This document shows positions 1-5,759 of a stretch of DNA of 7,747 nucleotides, in pieces. Source of the DNA: an uncultured Acidobacteriota bacterium. GTDB lineage: Bacteria; Acidobacteriota; Terriglobia; Bryobacterales; Bryobacteraceae. The stretch covers positions 1 to 7,747 of the forward strand of contig CALFYN010000524.1 in NCBI GenBank assembly GCA_937952345.1. Reading direction: 5' to 3'. The notes under the pieces were generated by a model, which searched no databases, was not told the DNA's origin, and saw only the letters and a list, made by a program, of their open reading frames with translations. The position numbers and the translations under genes are program-made. The number at the start of each line of letters is the position of its first letter. Positions within the stretch are counted from its first letter, which is position 1.

Positions 1-608
1 GCGCCCGCCGCCTCGAAATCCCTACAATCCACCTGCAGCAAGCCATCGCCGATTGCTTCTCCCAGGAACCCGCAATGATGCGGACGCTTCGAATCCGGAT
101 AGGCGAACGGTCCGAAAAACCGGCAGTTCACGCACATGCGCGTCACTGGAATGAACCCCTGTTCCTGCAGCGACCGCACCATCTTCACCAGCCCTCGCAG
201 AAAAACACCCCGCTCTTCCTCACTCAAAGCCTGTACCGCCAACTGCAAGAACTCAGGCCATGCGGAAGTACCTTCCGCCAACTGGCCTCCTCGTGCCGTC
301 AATCGTAACTCCACCGCGCGCCCATCGGACTGCGATCGCACCTTCTCCACCAATCCCTTCCGGACCAGCGTGGAGATCGAATCGCTGACCGTCGGCTTCG
401 TTAACGCCAGTTCGCCGGCGATACGCGAAACACCCAGCGTCTCCTGCGGCCGCGACGCAAGCAGCGTCAGGATCTGCCCTTGTGTCGGCGTAACACCCCA
501 CTCCGTCGCATCCACCCACCCCCGATGCCGCAACACCAGCGCAATCCGCGACAATCCCGCCAGAATGCGCTCCGCCGCGTGATCACTCACTGCCGGAACA
601 TCGGACAT
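1..608 (-). CDS. MarR-family regulator with C-terminal Cys/His cluster (partial, runs off left edge)
   Basis: Reading the minus strand from the ATG at 608 gives 202 full codons with no stop before the window edge. Residues about 35-110 look like a MarR winged helix: a recognition helix near 70-82 (TKPTVSDSISTLVRKGLVEK) and a wing around 92-106 containing SDGRAVEL. After a dimerisation-type helix (about 115-150) comes a tail with C159, C162, H177, H178, C179 and C195 in a CxxC...HHC...DC arrangement. From memory, this tail occurs in a subset of bacterial MarR proteins. It could bind zinc, iron or an Fe-S centre, or sense oxidants; that is inference. The start is supported by a strong Shine-Dalgarno site. 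It lies 15 bp after the hydrolase-dipeptidase stop, so it is the fourth cistron of the operon and a plausible autoregulator of it. The end of the protein is not in the window. Confidence 0.9.
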   Translation of the reverse strand, partial: MSDVPAVSDHAAERILAGLSRIALVLRHRGWVDATEWGVTPTQGQILTLLASRPQETLGVSRIAGELALTKPTVSDSISTLVRKGLVEKVRSQSDGRAVELRLTARGGQLAEGTSAWPEFLQLAVQALSEEERGVFLRGLVKMVRSLQEQGFIPVTRMCVNCRFFGPFAYPDSKRPHHCGFLGEAIGDGLLQVDCRDFEAAG

Positions 609-614
609 CGCTTT

Positions 615-619
615 CCTCC
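615..619 (-). promoter_or_regulatory. Shine-Dalgarno site of the MarR-type gene
   Basis: On the minus strand GGAGG is followed by a 6-nt spacer (AAAGCG) and the ATG at 608. It is the best ribosome binding site in the window and fixes the start of the regulator. It lies in the short gap after the TAG stop (626-624) of the upstream gene, which suggests the regulator is translated from the same mRNA by fresh initiation. Confidence 0.8.
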
Positions 620-623
620 ATGG

Positions 624-2834
624 CTACTGTTTCGAGCCAATGGATTCAAACGTCGCAGTACCGATCCCGTAGTGCTCCCAATCTTTGAAATCGAAATGCC
701 ACCACTCCACTGCAAAGACCTCGAATCCTTGGCTCTCCATCGCCGCGCGTAACACTTCGCGGTGCCATCGTGCGAGGGACGTACCTCCAGGATAATCCGG
801 GTAAGAACGCTCCGACATCTCATCGTAAAGCCCTGGCATCTCCACCGCTTTCCCGGTCTCCAAGTCGTACAACGTCAGATCCACCGCGCACCCCCGGTTG
901 TGACGCGAGCCCTGCACCGGATCTGCCACGAACATCCGCTTATCCTCCGGCGTCGCGTCCCAGAAAATCTTCGTCACGTACCACGGACGGTACGCGTCAT
1001 GCACCAACAAACCATATCCCAGCTTCCTCAGCGCCGCGTTCGCCCGCACCAGCGCTTCCGCCGCTGGCCGTTGTAGAAACGCCTTTGCCTGCGTGTACAC
1101 CGGCGTGCTCAGAAAGTTATCCGTCCCTGCATAGCGGATGTCGAGCCGGATCGTTTCATCCAGCTTCACCAACTCCACCAGTTCCGTTTCCCGAAAGACT
1201 CGCTTCTCCTCGGGAGGCTTCGCCGCCAGCGCCTCGCGAGCCAGATCTGGCACCGGCTTCCGCGGCTGTATCCGGAACACCGGCCCTTGTGCAGACCGCT
1301 CCCTCCGCGGAAACAGTACCCCGCCTACCCGCACACCTTCCGCCGTGAACTGCAGGCGCTCTCCTTCGTACAGTCCCCAGTCCGGAAACCGGAACGTATT
1401 CGGACCCTCTTCCCGCAAAGGATAGTAGTCGTACCACTCGATCAGCACAGTGAGTTTGCCTTCCTGCTCCAACACGTACAGCACATTGTGATCCCACCCG
1501 TATTCCCCCAGATGCTTCCGCCAATCCGCGCTTGCCACCGCCGGCCTCGGTACAGGCTGCCGGCTGCCCAACTTCGGCCGCTCGCCGAATCCCAGCAAAT
1601 CATCCGTGATCAGATCCCCGCCCACGCGTCGCAGTTCCACTCGCGATCCGCCGCGTACAGGAGTCCTGTACAGGTGTTTTCCCCGAGCCACCAGATCAAC
1701 AGCATCGTCACCATCCCCGTACCTTCCAGCCAGCCGCCGTGCCTCGTCAGCCGTCAGGTCCACCACCGCCGGCGGATTCTCCAAGTCTTCCCCGCGCTGT
1801 GCCTGCAACAGCCAGCGCAACGCTTGCTGCGAAATGCGCGAGGCCACCGCATTCGCGCTATCCATGTTCACTACTACCACGGCGCCAATCTTCTCCTCCG
1901 GCAGCACCGTCAAATCGGTCGCGAAACCATAGATCGCCCCACCATGCGACACCGACCGTGCCGTCCCCACATTTCCCAGCCGGAAGCCCAACCCGTAGTT
2001 CCCTCCGAATTGCGGCTCCCACATCTGTTCCAGTGTCTTCACGTCCAACAAAGGCGCACCCTTATCAAACAAACACTTGACGAACTTCGTCATGTCCTCC
2101 ATCGAGGCGTACAGGCTCCCCGCCGGAGCCATGCCCAACTCGAACTGCGGAGCGCGGAATCGCCGCCCGTCGTAAGTCCACATCCACGCCGGCGCCAGCA
2201 GATTTCGCAATCCGTCACCCAAAACAAAGTCGCTGTTCCGCATCCCCAGCGGCGTCAGCACGACATTCTTCATGTACTCCCCAAACGGGCGCTCGCTGAC
2301 CTTCTCCACCACCCTTCCGACCACGGCAATCCCCGCATTCGAATACTTCGTCTGCGTCCCCGGCTTGTACACCAACTCGGTCTGATTCAGACTCGCCACC
2401 GTCTGCTCCAACGACACCGCTGAGCTATCGAAGTAATGCCCCACCACCGGCTCTCTCACCAATCCCGCGCGGTGGCTCATCAGCATCCGCAGCGTGATCT
2501 CCCCTCCGAACGGATTACGCGGCTGAAACTCCGGCAGATAGCGTGTCACCGGCACATCCAGTTCCAGCTTCCCCACCTGCACCATCTGCATCACCGCGAT
2601 ATCCGTAAACAGCTTCGAGACCGATCCCACCCGATACACCGAGTTCTCCGCGCCCTCGCCCTGCGTGTGCGTCCACACCCTTCCCCGGCCATCCATCAGC
2701 GCCACGGCAATCAGCGGGATGTTCTTCTGCTGCCGCTCGGCCTGAATCAGCGCCGCCACCCGCGCATACACCTCGCCCGTTTGCCCCGCAACCAGTGCCG
2801 CGCAAACCAGCAGTAATCCAATCGCCCGCCTCAT
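624..2834 (-). CDS. Secreted fusion: serine beta-lactamase/DD-peptidase-like domain plus VanX-type D-Ala-D-Ala dipeptidase
   Basis: This 736-residue protein begins with a hydrophobic signal peptide (about 1-18, no lipobox), so it should act in the periplasm or outside. Residues about 22-345 form a class C beta-lactamase/S12 serine hydrolase domain with all three motifs: S71-V-S-K74 (nucleophile and lysine), Y164-S-N166 and H297-G-G299 in place of KTG. Residues about 360-515 hold two beta-rich segments that begin alike (LAGRYG near 368, LGEYG near 442) and resemble the accessory domains often found after S12 domains. Residues about 545-730 are an M15D dipeptidase of the VanX/DdpX type: YAGTDNF (568-574), DAYRP with R616, SRHNRGCAVD with zinc ligands H645 and D652, and EWWH with catalytic E710 and zinc ligand H713. 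The H-to-D spacing of 7 and E-to-H spacing of 3 match VanX. VanX enzymes cleave D-Ala-D-Ala. The serine domain could be an esterase, DD-peptidase or beta-lactamase. The start overlaps the crotonase stop by 4 bp (ATGA), indicating translational coupling. Both active sites look intact. Confidence 0.93.
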   Translation of the reverse strand: MRRAIGLLLVCAALVAGQTGEVYARVAALIQAERQQKNIPLIAVALMDGRGRVWTHTQGEGAENSVYRVGSVSKLFTDIAVMQMVQVGKLELDVPVTRYLPEFQPRNPFGGEITLRMLMSHRAGLVREPVVGHYFDSSAVSLEQTVASLNQTELVYKPGTQTKYSNAGIAVVGRVVEKVSERPFGEYMKNVVLTPLGMRNSDFVLGDGLRNLLAPAWMWTYDGRRFRAPQFELGMAPAGSLYASMEDMTKFVKCLFDKGAPLLDVKTLEQMWEPQFGGNYGLGFRLGNVGTARSVSHGGAIYGFATDLTVLPEEKIGAVVVVNMDSANAVASRISQQALRWLLQAQRGEDLENPPAVVDLTADEARRLAGRYGDGDDAVDLVARGKHLYRTPVRGGSRVELRRVGGDLITDDLLGFGERPKLGSRQPVPRPAVASADWRKHLGEYGWDHNVLYVLEQEGKLTVLIEWYDYYPLREEGPNTFRFPDWGLYEGERLQFTAEGVRVGGVLFPRRERSAQGPVFRIQPRKPVPDLAREALAAKPPEEKRVFRETELVELVKLDETIRLDIRYAGTDNFLSTPVYTQAKAFLQRPAAEALVRANAALRKLGYGLLVHDAYRPWYVTKIFWDATPEDKRMFVADPVQGSRHNRGCAVDLTLYDLETGKAVEMPGLYDEMSERSYPDYPGGTSLARWHREVLRAAMESQGFEVFAVEWWHFDFKDWEHYGIGTATFESIGSKQ

Positions 2835-3607
2835 CGCCCCGTCCAGCAGGGTACGCGTTTCTCCAGGAACGACGTGATCCCTTCTTGCGCATCCGCCGCC
2901 AGCGCATTCATCGACATCACTTCCTTGGCATACGCATAGGCCTTCGGCTGATCCAGATCGATCTGCGCATAAAACGCCTGCTTCCCCAAGCCCACGGTCA
3001 GGGAACTCACCGACGCAATCTGCACTCCCAGCTCCCGTGTGCTCGACGACAATTCATCCGCGGGAACCACCCGGTTAACTAAACCCCATTCCGCCGCGGT
3101 CTGCGCATCAATCGCTTTCCCCGTCAGCAGCATCTCCATCGCCCGCTTCCGCCCGATTGCTCGCGTCAACGCCACCATCGGTGTCGTGCAAAACAATCCG
3201 ATCTTCACCCCCGGAGTAGCGAACTTCGCCGCCTCTGACGCCACGGCCAGATCACACGTTGCCACCAACTGGCACCCCGCCGCCGTCGCCATTCCCTGCA
3301 CCTCGGCGATTACCGGCTGCGGTATCGACTGCACCTTCGTCATCAGTTCGGTACAGACATCGAACAACCGGCGATACTCCACCACCGTCCCACCGGTCAT
3401 CTCACTCAGATCGTGGCCGGAGCTGAACACCGCCCCCGACGCATTCAGGATCACCGCGCGCACCGAAGCATCGCGCCCGATCGCATCCAGGCAGTCGATC
3501 AGTTCCAGCATCAGACCCAGCGACAACGCGTTACGCCGCGCCGGCCGGTTCAGCGTAACAACCGCCAGCGCTTCCTCACGGCTTTCCACCAGCGTTTCCC
3601 AGGACAT
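2831..3607 (-). CDS. Crotonase-fold (enoyl-CoA hydratase/isomerase family) protein, ECHDC3-like, without the usual catalytic glutamates
   Basis: The 258-residue length is normal for a crotonase. Family landmarks are LNRPARRNALS (19-29), the first oxyanion-hole segment FSSGHDL (61-67), the second segment TAAGCQL (108-114), and a C-terminal EGITSFLEKR helix that usually ends such proteins. In classical enoyl-CoA hydratase the second segment reads GGGCEL and is followed by a PE pair; those two Glu residues do the hydration. Here they are Q113 and G133 (TPGVKIG). The pattern AAGCQL...FATPGVxxGLFCTTP closely recalls the ECHDC3 group as I remember it, whose reaction is poorly defined. CoA-thioester binding is likely, classical hydration less so. 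The ATG directly follows the TGA of the acyl-CoA synthetase (TGAATG), with a GAGAG purine stretch about 8 nt upstream, so the two are probably co-translated and handle related acyl-CoAs in the cytoplasm. Confidence 0.92.
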   Translation of the reverse strand: MSWETLVESREEALAVVTLNRPARRNALSLGLMLELIDCLDAIGRDASVRAVILNASGAVFSSGHDLSEMTGGTVVEYRRLFDVCTELMTKVQSIPQPVIAEVQGMATAAGCQLVATCDLAVASEAAKFATPGVKIGLFCTTPMVALTRAIGRKRAMEMLLTGKAIDAQTAAEWGLVNRVVPADELSSSTRELGVQIASVSSLTVGLGKQAFYAQIDLDQPKAYAYAKEVMSMNALAADAQEGITSFLEKRVPCWTGR

Positions 3608-5161
3608 TCAATTCACTCTCTTTTCCAGTCCCGCCCATTCCTTTTCCCGCAACTCGTTCTTCCGGATTTTCCCTGTCGCGGTCTTCGGCAACACGCGGAA
3701 CTCAACTTGTTTCGGGCATTTGAAATGCGCCATGCGTTCCCTACAGAAGGCAATGATCTCGGCCGCATTCGCCGCCCCCTCGCCTTTCAGAGTCACGAAC
3801 GCTTTCGGAACCTCGCCCCATTTCTCATCGGGCACCGCTACCACCGCCGCCTCCAGCACTGCCGGATGCTCGTAGATCACCTTCTCCACCTCCACCGAAG
3901 AAATGTTCTCCCCGCCGGAAATGATGATGTCTTTCTTCCGGTCGCGGATCTCCAGATACCCGTCCGGATGCATCACCGCATAATCTCCCGAATGAAACCA
4001 CCCACCCCGAAATGCCTCCGCCGTCGCTTCCGGATTCCGGAAATACCCGATCATGACGTTGTTGCCCCGCATCACAATCTCGCCCATCGTGTTCCCATCG
4101 GCCGCTGCATCCTGCATTGCCTCATCCACCAGCCGGCAGTCCGTGCCCGCGATGATATACGGCACGCCCTGCTTCGCCTTTCGTTGCGCGCGTTCTTCGG
4201 CAGGCAAGCGGTCCCATTCGCCACGCCAGGCGCACAACGTCATCGGCCCATACGTCTCCGTCAATCCATAGCAGTGAAACATCTCCGCCCCCATTTCTTC
4301 CGCCGCGCGCAGCACCGCCGGAGAAGGCGGCGCTCCCGCCGTGACAATTCGCAACCCGCTCGCAAACTTCACTCCGTTCACCGCACAGTAATGCGCCAAA
4401 GCCCCGACTACCACCGGCGCTCCACAAAGATGCGTCACACTTTCCCCGCGAATCAGCTCCACTACCCGTTCCGGCTGCGGCTGCCGCAGCAACACGTGAA
4501 CCCCGCCCGCTGCCGTCACCGCCCACGAAAAACACCACCCATTGCAATGAAACAACGGCAGAGTCCACAAATACACCGTGTCTTCCCGCAGTCCGTACTC
4601 CATCAATTCGCCCAGCGAGTTCAGGTACGCCCCACGATGTGAAAACATCACCCCCTTCGGAAAGCCCGTCGTCCCGCTCGTGTAGTTGATCGACAACAGC
4701 GCATCTTCATCGATCTCCACGGGCTGCGCCTCGGAAACCTCCGCCCCCGCAAGCAGCCCCTCGTAGTCTGTAATGAAGTGCTCCAGAGCAGGCATCTGCT
4801 CCCGCAGCGGCTCCATTTGCCCCGCCAGCGAAGGATCCACCAGCAACACCTTCGCCTCGCAGTGATTCAGGATCCACTGCAACTCCGTCGCCGCCAACCG
4901 CGTATTCAGCATCACCAGCACTGCGCCCATCAGCGGCACTCCATAATGCGGCTCCAGCGCCATCACCGTATTCGGCGACAATACCGCCACTCGATCCCCC
5001 GGCCCAATGCCCAGCTTCCGCAAAGCCCCGGCCAGTCGGTGCACCCTCTCCTGAAGTTGCGCATACGTGAATCGGCGATCCCCATCGATTACCGCAATCC
5101 GGTCCCCATATACAAACGCGCTTCTCGAAAGAAATGTAAGTGGTGTCAACGCATTCTTCAT
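3608..5161 (-). CDS. AMP-forming acyl-CoA synthetase (acyl-activating enzyme)
   Basis: The protein has 517 residues from the ATG at 5161. It activates a carboxylic acid with ATP to an acyl-AMP and then an acyl-CoA. All core ANL-family motifs are present: the P-loop YTSGTTGFPKG (160-170), YGLTETYGP (298-306), HSGD (390-393), the hinge and A8 loop around RDRKKD to GGENIS (406-421), and the adenylation lysine K498 in PKTATGKIRK. The segment PLFHCNGWCFSW (202-213) is typical of the AlkK/plant acyl-activating enzyme branch, which uses medium-chain, branched or aromatic acids; the substrate cannot be fixed further. An in-frame GTG at 5197 would add 12 residues (VCSCKIELTTT...) and has AGGA upstream. 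I prefer 5161 because MKNALTPLTFLSRSA is how this branch usually begins. It is the first gene of the minus-strand operon and divergent from the peroxidase gene. Confidence 0.94.
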   Translation of the reverse strand: MKNALTPLTFLSRSAFVYGDRIAVIDGDRRFTYAQLQERVHRLAGALRKLGIGPGDRVAVLSPNTVMALEPHYGVPLMGAVLVMLNTRLAATELQWILNHCEAKVLLVDPSLAGQMEPLREQMPALEHFITDYEGLLAGAEVSEAQPVEIDEDALLSINYTSGTTGFPKGVMFSHRGAYLNSLGELMEYGLREDTVYLWTLPLFHCNGWCFSWAVTAAGGVHVLLRQPQPERVVELIRGESVTHLCGAPVVVGALAHYCAVNGVKFASGLRIVTAGAPPSPAVLRAAEEMGAEMFHCYGLTETYGPMTLCAWRGEWDRLPAEERAQRKAKQGVPYIIAGTDCRLVDEAMQDAAADGNTMGEIVMRGNNVMIGYFRNPEATAEAFRGGWFHSGDYAVMHPDGYLEIRDRKKDIIISGGENISSVEVEKVIYEHPAVLEAAVVAVPDEKWGEVPKAFVTLKGEGAANAAEIIAFCRERMAHFKCPKQVEFRVLPKTATGKIRKNELREKEWAGLEKRVN

Positions 5162-5218
5162 CGTGGTAGTCAATTCTATCTTGCAACTGCACACCACGTT
5201 CGCGCATCCTAAGCAAGG
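5162..5218. promoter_or_regulatory. Divergent intergenic region between acyl-CoA synthetase operon and peroxidase gene
   Basis: These 57 bp separate the two divergent start codons, so promoters for both directions should lie here or reach into the coding ends. For the minus direction there is a -10-like TAGAAT, but no good -35 at 16-18 bp. For the plus direction I see only weak candidates. An imperfectly supported inverted repeat, CGTGGT (5162-5167) and ACCACG (5193-5198), brackets the region and could be an operator, for example for the MarR-type protein at the operon end. That role is a guess. If the synthetase starts at 5197, the gap shrinks to 21 bp. Confidence 0.45.
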
Positions 5219-5740
5219 ATGAAACTTACCGCCGTTCTCACCTTATTCGCCATGTCTCTCTCCGCAGCAAGCAACGTTCACGAATTCACCCTCAATAGCA
5301 TTGACGGCAAGCCTTCACCGCTCGCCGCATACAAGGGCAAAGTCCTGCTGATGGTCAATGTCGCCAGCCAGTGCGGCTACACGCCCCAGTACACCGGCTT
5401 GGAATCGCTCTACCGGAAATACAAGGACAAAGGCCTCGTCGTCCTCGGATTCCCCGCCAATAATTTCGGCGCCCAGGAGCCCGGCTCCGATGCCGAAATC
5501 AAGCAGTTCTGCTCGCGCAAGTACGACGTCACCTTCCCCATGTATTCCAAGATCTCCGTAAAAGGCGCCGACGCCGCCCCGCTCTACCAGTTCCTGCAGG
5601 AAAAGGGCGGACCCGTGAAATGGAATTTCACCAAGTTCCTCGTTGACGCAAACGGCAACGTCCTCAAGAAATTCGATTCCGGTGTCGCTCCCGAATCCCC
5701 AGAACTGCTCGGTGCCATCGAACAAGCCCTGAAGAAGTAG
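5219..5740 (+). CDS. Exported thiol peroxidase of the glutathione peroxidase family
   Basis: The 173-residue protein starts with a Sec-type signal peptide (about 1-18, MKLTAVLTLFAMSLSAAS), which is not universal in bacterial members; it should reduce peroxides in the periplasm. The catalytic tetrad is complete: peroxidatic C52 in NVASQCGYTPQY, Q86 in NNFGAQEPG, and W135-N136 in VKWNFTKFLV. C98 (KQFCSRKYDVTFPM) sits where non-animal members carry the resolving cysteine. The enzyme is therefore more likely to use thioredoxin-like reductants than glutathione; this is family knowledge plus inference. No good Shine-Dalgarno is seen at normal spacing: AAGG lies directly against the ATG. The mRNA may be short-leadered. 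It is the only plus-strand gene, divergent from the acyl-CoA synthetase and convergent with the ThDP enzyme. Its last codons (Leu-Lys-Lys-stop) lie in the terminator-like inverted repeat. Confidence 0.94.
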   Translation: MKLTAVLTLFAMSLSAASNVHEFTLNSIDGKPSPLAAYKGKVLLMVNVASQCGYTPQYTGLESLYRKYKDKGLVVLGFPANNFGAQEPGSDAEIKQFCSRKYDVTFPMYSKISVKGADAAPLYQFLQEKGGPVKWNFTKFLVDANGNVLKKFDSGVAPESPELLGAIEQALKK

Positions 5741-5759
5741 CCCCCGCGGCTACTTCTTC
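5731..5759. terminator. Perfect inverted repeat between convergent genes, probable bidirectional terminator
   Basis: GAAGAAGTAGCC at 5731-5742 is the exact reverse complement of GGCTACTTCTTC at 5748-5759, giving a 12-bp stem with a 5-nt loop (CCCGC). Each arm contains one gene's stop codon: TAG of the peroxidase at 5738-5740, and TAG of the ThDP enzyme at 5752-5750 on the minus strand. There is no clean run of T after either arm, only a pyrimidine stretch (TTCCCC) on the plus side, so intrinsic termination may be weak or need a factor. The 3' arm of the RNA is itself U-rich in both directions. Confidence 0.6.

Noticed and set aside
624..1200. Glycopeptide resistance cluster suggested by the VanX-like domain
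   Set aside because: No VanH- or VanA-like ligase, VanR/VanS or other resistance gene is in the window, and the VanX domain is exported as part of a fusion.
1287..2423. Long plus-strand open frame of 378 codons opposite the hydrolase-dipeptidase gene
   Set aside because: Its translation is rich in His, Arg, Pro and Gln with no domain motif, and the opposite strand encodes a protein with complete catalytic motifs. It is a shadow of GC-rich codon use.
2775..2834. Lipoprotein signal in the fusion hydrolase (Cys in LLLVCAALVAG)
   Set aside because: The residue before the Cys is Val rather than Gly, Ala or Ser, so it does not fit a lipobox; an ordinary Sec signal is more likely.
3413..4642. Plus-strand open frame of 409 codons opposite the crotonase and acyl-CoA synthetase
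   Set aside because: It is compositionally biased (His/Arg/Pro-rich, with runs of Arg), crosses the boundary of two clear minus-strand genes, and shows no family signature.
5162..5197. N-terminal extension of the acyl-CoA synthetase from a GTG at 5197
   Set aside because: It is possible, with AGGA upstream, but the family normally begins near MKNALTPLTF, and the longer form would leave only 21 bp for two divergent promoters.
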